Shown here one piece after another: positions 1 through 11,063 of a stretch of DNA of 64,000 bases. Every line of letters begins with the position of its first letter. Position 1 is the first letter of the stretch. Made by a program: the position numbers and the translations under genes. The notes under the pieces are model-generated. The model was given only the letters and a program-made list of their open reading frames with translations. It made no database searches and was not told the DNA's origin. Source of the stretch: Saposhnikovia divaricata (Eukaryota; Streptophyta; Magnoliopsida; Apiales; Apiaceae); NCBI GenBank assembly GCA_036435485.1, contig CM071594.1:101397001-101461000 (forward strand), written 5' to 3'.

Positions 1-69
1 TCAAGTATTGTGTATAAGTTATGAGACAGTAACGACCCGATCCCGGACCCCGGATCTGGGGGTGTTACA
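1..69 (+). mobile_element. 3' end of an S-type LTR (rest lies left of the window)
   Basis: These bases match the last part of the S-type LTRs ending at 42660 and 63341 and finish with the same GGTGTTACA terminus. From base 70 the sequence switches to element G, whose uninterrupted counterpart starts at 6058, so an S-type LTR was inserted there. The left flank is outside the window, so the target duplication (ATGCC expected) cannot be checked. Confidence 0.8.
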
Positions 70-1951
70 ATGCCACTGTTTCAAATTCTTCCAACCTTCT
101 CTTTCGTGACAAAATATCCTTTATGAACTTTGCATATCTCGGCATCTGCTCCAATGCTTCAACAAAAGGAATGTTAATGGACAGTTTCTTGAAGACATTC
201 ATAAACTTTTGAAACTATTTTTCTTGATCTTGTTTTTGCAAGCATTGTGGATATGGAGGATGAGGATAGATCTTATTCACCAACTTCTGCTTTGGAAGAG
301 AGTTTTCAGCAGAATTTTGCTTTTGAAGTATTTTTGGGAATGGAGGAGGTGGATAGATCTGATTGCTCTCTGTAGACTGCTTTGGAGTAGATTCTTTATC
401 AGCCACCAATTCAGAATTTGACTTTTCCTTATCTGCAGAAACCTCCACCTGCTATTTCTTGATTTCTTCATCTTCCTTAGCTGCTGATTTTTGATCCCTC
501 GTGACTTTTCCAGATCTCAAAGTAACTGCCTTCACCTGCTCCTTGTTTTCTTTCTTGCCTGGATTAGGCTCTGTATCACTTGGAAGAGTTCCTTGCTGCC
601 TGTTAAGTAAGGCACTTGCAAGCTGTCCCATTTGGTTCTCTAAGGTCTTGAGAGAAATTTCCTGGATTTTAACCATCAACCTCAACTCATCCAATTCTGA
701 TTTTTCATTAGAAGATTGCCCTGCATTGGCCTGAGGCTGTTGCTGAAAACCTGGAGGTTGGACTGGTTGCCTTGGAGCATACTGCTGCTGATAGCCCTGA
801 TTGAATGGCCTAGCTCCAAATTGTTGATAAGGGTACTGTGGTTGTTGAGCCCCATGATTGTTGTTCCAGCTGAAATTGGGATGATTACGATTATTAGGAT
901 GATAATTTGCTGGAGCTGGTGCAGCAGGTCTCTGAAAATTTCTCACAAACTGTGCTGATTCAGAAGAGATAGCACACTGATTCGTCTTATGTGCGCCCGC
1001 ACATAGCTCACAAACACTAGCCACCTGCTGAACTCCATAATTTGTAAGAGAATCCACCTTCATAGTCAAAGCTTTCAACTGAGCTGCTATAGCTGTTGCT
1101 GCATCAACTTCAAGAATACCTGCTACCTTGCCTTGAGAAAGTCTCTGAGTTGGATTTTGATATTCATTAGCAGCCATCGTCTCAATAAGATCATAAGCCT
1201 CCGCATAGCTCTTAGCCTATAAAGCTCCACCTGATACTTCATCTAGCAAAGGTCTAGACTGTGCTCCCAACCCATTATAGAAACCATTAATAACCATCCA
1301 ATCAGGCATACCATGATGAGGACACTTACGAAGCATCTCCTTGTATCGTTCCCAAGCCTCACACAAAGATTCTCCAGATTGCTGCTGAAATTGAGTAAGA
1401 GCATTCCTGATTGCAGCAGTCTTCGCCATTGGAAAGAACTTAGTGAGAAACTTCTTTGCTAGATCCTCCCATGTAGTAATAGAACCAGCTGGTAGAGAGT
1501 GCAACCAACCCTTAGCTTTATCCCGTAGAGAGAATGGGAAAAGTCTCAACTTGATAGCATCATCCGACACACCATTGAACTTGAAGGTGTCACAAATCTC
1601 GATGAAATCCCTGATGTGCATATTAGGATCCTCCGTAGAAGGACCCCCAAATTGAACCGAATTCTGCACCATCTGAATTGTGTTAGGATAGATTTCAAAG
1701 TTGTTAGCTACAATAGCTGGCCTGACAATGCTCCACTGAATATCATTAATTTTAGGCTGAGAATAGTCCTTCAAAGCCTTAACTACTTTTGCAACTGCTG
1801 CTGCTGTTTCTCCCATCCTAACTGTTTCTTTAAGCTTCTTCTCTACAACTTTCTTTACCACTGGTTTTGCTGTTTCCTCTTTCTCCTTATCCTTACGAAC
1901 TTGAGAACGTGTTCGCATACACGTACTAGTACCTGAAACACCACGAAACAA
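70..1951 (-). pseudogene. Element G, second copy: gag and start of the gag-pro linker
   Basis: Gag of an Athila/TAT-like Ty3 element, the structural protein of the cytoplasmic particle. The N-terminus is basic, followed by a capsid-like domain (about residues 60-240, with a GWLHSLP motif), a CX2CX3HX4C zinc knuckle (CELCAGAHKTNQC), a Q/P/N-rich stretch and the LRSGK motif. One frame runs through the region but is cut by three TAG codons at 1217-1219, 452-454 and 215-217. The other G copy has CAG where this copy has TAG at 452-454, so that break is a C-to-T change. The TAG at 215-217 is present in both copies. The start at 1951 follows the primer site with no better upstream ATG. The region ends where the S-type LTR interrupts it. 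The frame as it stands cannot make full Gag without readthrough. Confidence 0.85.
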
Positions 1952-2035
1952 ACAACTAAGTAAAAAAATCCGAGTCAGTGAACGCTAATGACCACTGATG
2001 ACAAGCACATAAACTAAAAATAAAACACCGATGAT

Positions 2036-2052
2036 CCCCGGCAGCGGTGCCA
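2036..2052 (-). other. Primer binding site of G (tRNA-Asp type)
   Basis: On the minus strand the sequence TGGCACCGCTGCCGGGG lies 6 bases past the LTR end. It is complementary to a plant tRNA-Asp 3' end with two mismatches to the usual TGGCGCCGTTGCCGGGG. Confidence 0.85.
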
Positions 2053-2058
2053 AAAACT

Positions 2059-3603
2059 TGTTTACACTTACACCCAAGCGTACGTGGTCACAAGAAATAC
2101 AGATAGAAGTCAAGTTCGTTCCCACAGAGATCTTAGGTTTTAAATCAGTTAATGTACCTATGCAGCAATGTATGATTATTACTCAATGCTAAGACGATTA
2201 ACAAAATTGGGTTTTGATTAACGAAATTAACTAACAATTAATTAACTAATGGGAATTAAAGATGAATTACTTATATGAGAATAAACATGGGATCCTAACT
2301 TCATTATCTACTTCGCTTAGAGTTGATGCCTTTAATCAATGCATGTGATGGTTTTGATATCTGATCGGATAACACGAAACAAGTAAAAGTTACCTCTCGG
2401 TATAATAATACCAAACTACGCATACATCCACAAAAGAGATAGAAGATGAGTAGACACCAATTATGTTTAGACCCTATATCTCTATAATATTTGAAAACAT
2501 AAAGGTTTAAGCACAAGTTATCCACATAGATCACATAGGGCAGCATAATATCTCTATTTACGCCACAAATCATGATGTTAAAACATCAACCTATCCTATG
2601 CTAGCATGGCAAGTTCTAAATCTCAAGATCCACTCTCGTTTCGCAAGAGATTAACATATTAGATGTTAGCTACGCATCTAAATTCATGAAGCACAACCAT
2701 ACAAGGATATCAAGAATTCATCACACATAAATCTTTAAAGCATCAAACTACTGAGTTACGTAGATAAATCCATTATAATCCCATGACAACGATTAGTTCG
2801 TAATTGAACCGTTCGTCACCATGAGATTTGATGAAGACATGGCATTAAACAAGATATGAATAAAAGAAGTAATATTAAATAAACGTAGAGTTAAGAAAAC
2901 AAATCTAGAATCCAGGATACGCCTAAGAAAAGAATACAAAAGATGAACTTGATAGAGATCTGTTGCTTGTCACGAGCGTTGAATCCTTCTCTCCTTTTCT
3001 CCCTTGCAAAACTATGCTATGATATGTAATTGATACAAAATACAATGGTTTGATGTGTTTAAATAGGCTCTAGAAGTCTTGCCTAGGAAGGAATTACCCT
3101 CAATTACAACTAGAAATCGATTTTAGGTGCCAAAAACTGCCCAAAATACAATTAGAACTCGAGAAGGGCAAAACAATCATTTTCTCGGCAGTGCACGCGC
3201 AGCCTGTGCACCACAGGCGCAGCCTGCGCCTCCTCTTACTGCATCCCGTGCAGCCTGCGCGCAACAGGCGCAGCCTACGCGCAGGCCTCGCCCGTCTTGC
3301 CGTTTTCTGCACTGTTTCTTCGTTTCTTCGTTTCTTCGTCTTTTCCTTCCGTTCTTTTTGCAAATGCTTCCGTCTTAAATTCTCTAGCCTTGAAATCTTC
3401 ATGATAACTCACAACATGACTCCACTCTTCATTCTTGAGCTCGAATTCAACTCCAAAATCGACGGAAACATCAACCCTAATTGACATTCTTGCAAACCTG
3501 CACACTTAAGAAAAAAAAATCAAAACTACCACAAACTTGAGACCAAGTCAATCAATTTAAGCCGTATTGAAGCGATCCAAGTGGATATAAAATCCACTTA
3601 TCA
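2059..3603 (-). mobile_element. Shared LTR of element G (1545 bp)
   Basis: Read on the minus strand it starts TGATAAGTGG at 3603 and ends GTAAACA at 2059. It is homologous over its length to 7156-8674. A polypurine tract (3604-3620) lies upstream and a primer site (2036-2052) downstream, so it serves two copies at once. It contains a GC-rich repeat block at about 3188-3292. Confidence 0.9.
3188..3292. repeat. GC-rich repeated and self-complementary block in the G LTR
   Basis: Several copies of a CGCAGCCTG/CAGGCGCAG module stand out from the AT-rich surroundings and can pair with each other. The other G LTR (about 8288-8370) has fewer modules, so the block varies in copy number. Confidence 0.7.
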
Positions 3604-3620
3604 CACCCCCAAACTTAAAC
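3604..3620 (-). other. Polypurine tract of G
   Basis: The minus strand reads AAGTTTGGGGGTG immediately before the LTR start at 3603, the usual form in Athila/TAT elements. It proves that the LTR at 2059-3603 is the 3' LTR of the copy to its right. Confidence 0.85.
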
Positions 3621-5243
3621 CGATGCTTGTCCTCAAGCATAAACACATAAACTATTTACAACTAACTAGTACCACTTTCGTAGGTGATCACGGTTGCATT
3701 TGACATATGCAACAAGCCCTTTAAACCCCTAGGCAGCCGTAGTGGACGAGTAAGGTCTCGTGAGGGCCTATAGTGAATGTACCCACAAATCCATCTACCT
3801 AACAACGCAAAAATAATGCAATGCATGAATGCAACTAATATGAAAATGCAATAACCCCCTCGAACTAACCAAAACCAACTAGCAAGCAAATATCTCAAAG
3901 AATGCAACTAAATCCAAATAGAGTTCGACTAAGTCCCCGTACTCTAACAATACATGAACAGAAATGTGCGTGTGTGCAATGCTCATCAGAAATACTCCCA
4001 AAACTAGATAAAAATCATACATGTTCTTTGCCAAGACAATCACAGGTTTATAAACAGAATAGACTGTAGACACTTCATAACCTAGAAACACCTCCATCCT
4101 TATCCAAGGTAAACAAGAATCCATGCTTAATTACCAACAACTAAGACACATAATATACAAGCATGCTTATTTAACCGTGCAATGGATGAGACCCCAAAAG
4201 GCTTATACAATAATACCCATGTAGCGAGCGTTGGGTTAGTGGATCCCAGACTAGAAAAGCCTTAGATCACTAGGCACAAAGTCCCCGCGAACTTAATTGC
4301 TCGAGTATTAAAGAGCTCACCCTGGTTAATTTTGCAATTAAACTATTTACATGACTCTTTTTTTTTCTTTTTCTTTTTTTTCTTTTTTTTAAGCAATCTG
4401 GAATGAGAATTCTTAATTCCAACCCTAGACTACTCATATAAATATGAGCCGGCTACTAGCCATTTGACGCCTAGCCATTATTGACAATTATTTACAACTA
4501 GCATGAAATCCCTGGTTTCCCCCAAACTTAGACTTTAGTGTTCTAGGCCATCAAGAGAATAATGAAAATTCTAAATATAATCAAGTGATTAAATCTCAAA
4601 GCTACCAAACACGCATGACCTCAACCTAGCCCAAAAGCAAATGATGAGACTGTGTAAAAGTTTTGTTTCCGAAACATGCACGTCATTTCCTACGAACTAT
4701 AAATCAACCCTCTACTCATCATTACCACACTCACTAAGAAATCTACCTACCAATCAGAATTAGCTCGCTCTAAGGGATCATGAAATATACATGCCATGAA
4801 AATGCAACTACAATGAACTCACATGAAATACAAAAAATAAAAAAAGAATGTCCTATATGAAACAAATGTAGATAACACGAACATACATGCATGAACTACC
4901 ACTAATATTAAAAATATGATATCTATATGAACACAATAACACATAGTAACAAATAACTACAAATACACTACTTACCCCCTAAACCACCCCCAAACTTGAA
5001 AGATCAATGTCCGCATTGAATGGAAGTAAATACGAGGAATAGTAGAACATACCTACTCATCGGAATCACATGGGTTGCCTCCCATGAAGCGCTGTCGTTA
5101 ACGTCATTTAGCCGGACAAATATAATTTAAATCATGGTGGCTCAAAAATCGCATTCGACTTGTCCTTATCAGAAGGACCGTTCACCCATTGGTTGACAAC
5201 CTTCTTGCTATCTTCCCACATATTTTCTAAATCAAACTTTACC
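3621..5243 (-). other. Non-coding 3' region of element G
   Basis: About 1.6 kb between protease and polypurine tract without a supported reading frame. It holds a T-rich low-complexity run near 4359-4391 and, near 5065-5105 on the minus strand, a GCGCTTCATGGGAGGCAACC motif of the kind found downstream of pol in Athila/TAT elements. Reverse transcriptase, RNase H, integrase and env-like regions are absent. Confidence 0.7.
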
Positions 5244-6190
5244 TTAACTCTTCCTCCAATCGATTTTTTTCTTTTTCTTCTTCACACCTCCAAGGTGTTT
5301 AAGCTTCACAGTTGATTGATAAGAACCCTCTTCTACCTCATCATCCATGATCCACCTTCTTGACACATTATCTTGACACACTTTAAAAATCACCAACTCA
5401 TCATTTAGAAGGACATACTTCAAATGGGATGGAAGTTTTCCGAGCTTGACATTCGAGAGATCTCGAATTGAAGAACTGTCAATGGAATCACTGATGTGAT
5501 GCTTAAGCATGTGCGTGTCTGACTTTTCGCTCAACAACTGATCAAACTCCTCTGCCTGATCCGTATCAACCATTTCCACACTGAAACACTCTTCATCTTC
5601 TGTCGGAAATTTCATGGCCTTGAACACATTAAAGGTGACATTCTGATCTTGCACCCTCATTGTAAGCTCTCCTTTTTGTACATCGATCAAAGTACGACCC
5701 GTAGCTAGAAAAGGCCTTCCCAAGATGATGGGAATCTTCTTGTCTTCTTCGAAATCTAGAATCAAAAAAGTGGCAGGAAATATGAGCTTATCAACCTTCA
5801 CCAGGGCATCCTCTACTATACCCTCGGATAAGTGATCGTCCTATCAGCCAACTGCAAAGAGATGTTGGTTGGCTTCGGATCAGACAGACCAAGTTGCTTG
5901 AAAACCGACAAGGGCGTGAGATTAATACTAGCTCCCAAATCACATAAGCATTTGTCAAAAGACAACTTCCTAATGGGGCATGGAATTGTAAAGCTTCATG
6001 GATCCTTAAGTTTAGGAGGCAATTTCTGTTGCAACACCGCACTGCACTCCTCTGTCAATGCCACTGTTTCAAATTCTTCCAACCTTCTCTTTTGTGACAA
6101 AATATCCTTTATGAACTTTGCATATCTCGGCATCTGCTCCAATGCTTCAACAAAAGGAATGTTAATGGACAGTTTCTTGTAGACATTCAT
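5244..6190 (-). pseudogene. Element G, first copy: gag-pro linker and retropepsin-like protease
   Basis: The protein runs from a linker (INIPFVEALEQMPRYAKF near 6170-6100) into an aspartic protease with the DLGAS active-site motif (about 5927-5953) and a later IILGRPFLATGR motif (near 5720-5690). In Athila/TAT elements this protease cuts Gag-Pol inside the particle. It is in frame with gag upstream except for breaks: TAG at 6203-6205, TGA at 5996-5998 where the family has a tryptophan, and a one-base loss near 5824 that moves the second half (5801-5244) into another frame. After an LPSHLKYV motif, normally close to the start of reverse transcriptase, the protein instead continues into a short lysine-rich tail and stops. 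The polymerase region therefore appears to have been deleted. Confidence 0.8.
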
Positions 6191-6202
6191 AAACTTCTGA
6201 AA

Positions 6203-7048
6203 CTATTTTTCTTGATCTTGTTTTTGCAAGCATTGAGGATATGAAGGAGGAGGATAGATCTTATTCACCAACTTCTGCTTTGGAAGAGAGTTTTCAGTAG
6301 AATTTTGCTTTTGAAGTCTTTTTGGGAATGGAGGAGGTGGATAGATCTGATTGCTCTCTGCAGACTGCTTTGGAGTAGATTCTTTATCAGCCACCAATTC
6401 AGAATTTGCCTTTTCTTTATCTGCAGAAACCTCCACCTGCTGTTTCTTGATTTCTTCGTCTTCCTTAGCTGCTGATTTTTGATCCCTCGTGACTTTTCCA
6501 GATCTCAAAGTAACTGCCTTCACCTGCTCCTTGTTTTCTTTCTTGCCTGGATTAGGCTCTGTATCACTTGGAAGAGTTCCTTGCTGCCTGTTAAGTAAGG
6601 CACTTGCAAGCTGCCCCATCTGGTTCTCTAAGGTCTTGAGAGAAATTGCTTGGATTCTAACCATCAACCTCAACTCATCCAATTCTGATTTTTAATTAGA
6701 AGATTGCCCTGCATTGGCCTGAGGCTATTGCTGAAAACCTGGAGGTTGGACTGGTTGCCTTGGAGCATACTGCTGCTGATAGACCTGATTGAATGGCCTA
6801 GCTCCAAATTGTTGATAAGGCTACTGTGGTTGTTGAGCCCCTTGGCTGTTGTTCCAGCTGAAATTGGGATGATTACGATTATTAGGATGATAAGTTGCTG
6901 CTGTTTCTCCCATCTTAACTGTTTCTTTAATCTTCTTCTCTATAACTTTCTTTACCACTGGTTTTGCTGTTTCCTCTTTCTCCTTATCCTTACGAACTTG
7001 AGAACGTGTTCGCATACACGTACTAGTACCTGAAACACCATGAAACAA
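6203..7048 (-). pseudogene. Element G, first copy: gag with a large internal deletion
   Basis: The N-terminus (about 50 residues from 7048) and the Q/P-rich C-terminal half match the gag at 70-1951. The capsid domain and zinc knuckle are missing: near 6895 the residues equivalent to copy-two position about 1800 join those equivalent to about 910, a loss of roughly 890 bp. Both parental junctions contain TTGCTG/CTGCTG, pointing to deletion across a short direct repeat. Further breaks are TAG at 6821-6823, a TAG near 6728, a TAA near 6692 and TAG at 6203-6205. The protein could not form a capsid. Confidence 0.85.
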
Positions 7049-7132
7049 ACAACTAAGTAAAAAAATCCGAGTCAGTGAACGCTAACGACTACTGATGACA
7101 AGCACATAAACTAAAAATAAAACACCGATGAT

Positions 7133-7149
7133 CCCCTGCAGCGGTGCCA
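7133..7149 (-). other. Primer binding site of G, first copy
   Basis: On the minus strand, TGGCACCGCTGCAGGGG; it differs by one base from the site at 2036-2052 and has the same spacing from the LTR end. Confidence 0.8.
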
Positions 7150-7155
7150 AAAACT

Positions 7156-8674
7156 TGTTTACACTAATACACGCAAGCTTACGTGGTCACAAGTAATACA
7201 GATAGAAGTCAAGTTCGTTCCCACAGAGATCTTAGGTTTTAAATCAGTTAAGGTACCTATGCAACAATGTATGATTATTACTCAATGCTAAGACGATTAA
7301 CAAAATTGGGTTTTGATTAACTAAATTAACTAACAATTAATTAACTAATGGGAATTAAAGATGAATTACTTATATGAGAATAAACATGGGATCCTAACTT
7401 CATTATCTACTTCGCTTAGAGTTGATGCATTTAATCAATGCATGTGATGGTTTTTATATCTGATCGGATAACACGAAACAAGTAAAAGTTACCTCTCGGT
7501 ATAATAATACCAAACTACGCATACATCCACAAAAGAGATAGAAGATGAGTAGACACCAATTATGTTTAGACCCTATATCTCTATAAGATTTGAAAACATA
7601 AAGGTTTAAGCACAAGTTATCCACATAGATCACATAGGGCAGCATAATATCTCTATTTACGCCACAAATCATGATGTTAAAACATCAACCTATCCTATGC
7701 TAGCATGGCAAGTTCTAAATCTCAAGATCCACTCTCGTTTCGCAAAATATTAACATATTAGATGTTAGCTACGCTTCTAAATTCATGAAGCACAACCATA
7801 CAAGGATATCCAGAATTCATCACACATAAATCTTTAAAGCATCAAACTACTAAGTTACGTAGATAAATCTATTAGAATCCCATGACAACGATTATTTCAT
7901 AATTGAACCATTCGTCACCATGGGATTTGATGAAGACATGGTATTAAAAAAGATATGAATAAAAGAAGTAATATTAAATAAACGTAGAGTTAATAAAACA
8001 AATCTAGAATCCAGAATACGCCTAAGAAAAGAATACAAAAGATGAAGTTGATAGAGATCCGTTGCTTGTCACGAGCGTTGAATCCTTCTCTCCTTTTCTC
8101 CCTTGCAAAACTATGCTATGATATGTAATTGATACAAAATACAATGGTTTGATGTGTTTAAATAGGCTCTAGAAGTCTTGCCTAGGAAGGAATTACCCTC
8201 AATTACAACTAGAAATCGATTTTAGGTGCAAAAAACTGCCCAAAATACAATTAGAACTTGAGAAGGGCAAAACAGTCATTTTTTCGGCAATGCGCTCGCA
8301 GCCTGCGCACCACAGGCATAGCCTGCGCCTCCTCCTACTGCATCCCGCGCAGCCTGCATGCAGGCCTCGCCCGTCTCGCCGTTTTCTGCACTGTTTCTTC
8401 GTTTCTTCGTCTTTTCCTTCCGTTCTTTTTGTAAATGCTTCCGTCTTCAATTTTCTAGCCTTGAAATCTTCATGATAACTCACAACATGACTCCACTATT
8501 TATTATTGAGCTCGAATTCAACTCCAAAATTGACGGAAACATCAACCCTAATTGACATTCTTGCAAACCTGCACACTTAAGCAAAACACATCAAAACTAC
8601 CACAAACTTGAGACCAAGTCAATCAATTTAAGCCGTATTGAAGCGATCCAAGTGGATATAAAATCCACTTATCA
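7156..8674 (-). mobile_element. 5' LTR of element G (1519 bp)
   Basis: Homologous to 2059-3603, with the same TGATAAGTGG start (8674) and GTAAACA end (7156). The start abuts the broken copia gag frame at 8675, so G was inserted into element C. The target duplication would include GTATC (8675-8679), but its partner is outside the window. Confidence 0.9.
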
Positions 8675-11012
8675 GTATCCAAGTTTCCCTGGGTCCTGCC
8701 TTGTTAACCAATTTCTTATCCTTCAAATCCCTTTTAACCGAAAGTTTAGATTGAGTTAAATCAATTTTGACTTTAGGTTTGGGCCTTTGAGAGACATAAT
8801 TTGATACTTGCTCATATGTGTTATAGTTAATAGCATTGTTAGGCCTAGTCTGTGCAAACATGTTATTCATCATCCATGGCATCTGTGGGATATTGAAAGC
8901 GTTGTAGTATGGATTATGCATGAATGACATGTTTGCATATTGACTAGATGCATGAGCAGAGGGAGCATACATATTTTGCATATTTATCATATGATCTTTC
9001 ATAGCTTTGCAGTTGGTAGATAAATGATTAATACTTCCACACTTTACACATTTTTTCCTAGGAGCATATTTATCAGGTGTGTAATTATTGTGTTTGTTAA
9101 TCCCTACCTTACTATTTTTGTTCCTTTTCTTATCCTTAACACCTGACTTAACATTTTCTAGCTTGTCCTTTAATTGCTTGTGGGACAAGTTGCCTATGTT
9201 TCTTTTCTCAACTGATTCAGTATTGCTACATTCTCCATTAAAAAAGTTCTTGTTGACTGGCCCGTACTTTTTATTCAATTTAGTTAAAGTTGCTTTGCTA
9301 ACAGGCTTAAGTCTCAAAGAACATTCTTTTTCGACTAAATCACTGTCTGAAGCAACTTCCCTATCAACATCTAACTTAGCTTCTGCTAATTTGCACAAAG
9401 AATCAATTCTTTGAAAATTACAAATTTCCTCAATTACAACTGTTGATCCTTTCCACTTAGCAATCAGACTCTGTTCCTCTACTAACTGTTTCTTTAAAAC
9501 TTCCTCTCTCTTTATAGCCTCAATCATTTCAATTTTAGCATCCAAGCAATCTCTTCTCATAGTTTCAAACTCAATTAACTGTGTTTCTATTAAAGCATTC
9601 CTATCACTTAACTTTTCATTAAGGTCTTTAATCCTCTTGTTCTCTCTGTTAAGTGATTTCAAGGTAACATGCATGTTGTACAATTCAATAGACATTTCAT
9701 CAACTGTGCTACCACATTCAGCTTTAGAAAGATCAGTTAAGACTGTAGAGAATACCTGGTTGCTTGCTGAGCTAGCTTCTTCATCAATTTCGTTTGCCAT
9801 GAGTGCAAGATTGACAAACTCCTCTTCTGCATCTGAGTCAAGTCCAGCAGCCCAGTCACTATCTTTTGACACGAATGCTCTCCCTTGTTGCTTGAGAAGA
9901 TCAAAAAATTTCTTCTTGTAATCAACAGCTTCAAACTGTTTCTTCTACTTTCTCAGCTTGAGATTTCCTGCATTCATTGGCAAAGTGACCAGTAATTCCA
10001 CAACTAAAGCACTTGATCTTCGATCTCTCAACCACATCTTTGGAGGGTTGATAGTTCTTTCTGAGTTGCCTTGCTCCTGCTGGATTCTTCTTGAATCTGA
10101 GCTTGAGAATCTTTTTGACAAAAATGCCAAATATTCATCCAGATCAGTAGACTCGTCTCCACTGGATGCATCAAGTTCTTCAATCATCTTGCCCTTTCCC
10201 TTGCTAGCTTCAGCTCCACCTTCAAAAGTTTTTGAACTTAGTGTGGCTTCTACACTCTTCATTCTTCCACCACCTTGGATTATTGGATTGTTGGCCATCA
10301 AGGATATAGCTCCACTCTTCTTCTGGCTGTTTTCTACTTCCTCATCTTGCTGCATTTCAAGCTCATATGTTTTTAGGATGCCATACAGTCTCTCAAGCGT
10401 AAAACTTTTATAGTCTTGGGAGTTTCTCAACGAGACTGTAACTGGCTTCCATTCCTTAGGAAGAGATCTCAGAAATTTTAAGTTGGAGTCTTTGACTTCA
10501 TATGTTCTCCCATACAACTTCAGGCCATTCAGTAGTTTCTGAAATCTACTGAATATATCTGTTAAATTTTCACTAGAATTATGGTGGAAGTGTTTATACT
10601 GTTTTATGAGGAGTTGCATCTTGTTCTCTCTGACCTGCTCAGTTCCTTCACAGATGGTTTGGATAATGTCCCACACTTGCTTAGCAGTGGTGCAGTTAAT
10701 GACATTATCAAACATATCTTGATCGATTCCATTGAACAAAATGTTCATGGTCTTCGTATCTTTGTGAATCTCCTCCAAGTCTTCATCTGTGTACTCAGCT
10801 TGATTCTTTGGAATAGGCCTTCCAGCAGCTACAGTGCCAGCATCTTGACCAATCCCAGAGTTAGCCTTCATTGGAACATGAGGTCCTTTCTCTATGCAAT
10901 CTACATAGCCTTCATCGATGGCTGAGAGATGAAGGTGCATTTTTACTTTCCAGTGAAAGTAATTATCTTTGTCAAGCATTGGAATCTTCACACCTGTATC
11001 CTTCTTTCCCAT
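8675..11012 (-). pseudogene. Element C: copia gag, frameshifted, truncated at its 3' end
   Basis: Starts MGKKDTGVKIPMLDKDNY at 11012, 38 bases past the primer site. The N-terminal capsid domain (about residues 10-230) carries the copia DNYFHWKVKM and LYGILKTYELEM motifs. A classical CCHC knuckle, CFSCGITGHFANEC (about 9973-10014), lies in another frame because of a one-base indel near 10100. A second indel near 9932 restores the first frame, which continues through an acidic segment, a coiled-coil-like stretch (MSIELYNMHVTLKSLNREN near 9690) and a second knuckle, CVKCGSINHLSTNC (near 9010-9050). The reading frame then runs into the G LTR at 8675. Gag would build the particle and bind element RNA; this copy is inactive. 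Confidence 0.85.
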
Positions 11013-11049
11013 GGTTTTGATCTTTAAACTTCTTGTATGCTAGAAGTTT

Positions 11050-11061
11050 GCTTTGATACCA
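11050..11061 (-). other. Primer binding site of C (tRNA-iMet)
   Basis: Minus-strand TGGTATCAAAGC, two bases past the LTR end; one mismatch to the canonical TGGTATCAGAGC. Confidence 0.9.
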
Positions 11062-11063
11062 AT

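Larger units (their letters stand above)
70..8674 (-). mobile_element. Element G: Athila/TAT-like Ty3/gypsy element, Gag-Pro only, two copies sharing one LTR
   Basis: On the minus strand the order is LTR (8674-7156), tRNA-Asp primer site, deleted gag, protease, non-coding 3' region, polypurine tract, LTR (3603-2059), primer site, second gag. The middle LTR has a polypurine tract on one side and a primer site on the other, so it is the 3' LTR of one copy and the 5' LTR of the next. No reverse transcriptase, RNase H or integrase is found between protease and polypurine tract, so the element is non-autonomous. The right edge cuts element C; the left end is hidden by the S-type LTR at 1-69. The family call rests on the DLGAS protease motif, an LRSGK motif in Gag and the tRNA-Asp primer site. 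Confidence 0.85.

Noticed and set aside
4359..4391. T-rich run in G as a second polypurine tract or poly(A) tail of a LINE
   Set aside because: It has no LTR or LINE sequence beside it; low-complexity sequence within the G 3' region is the simpler reading.
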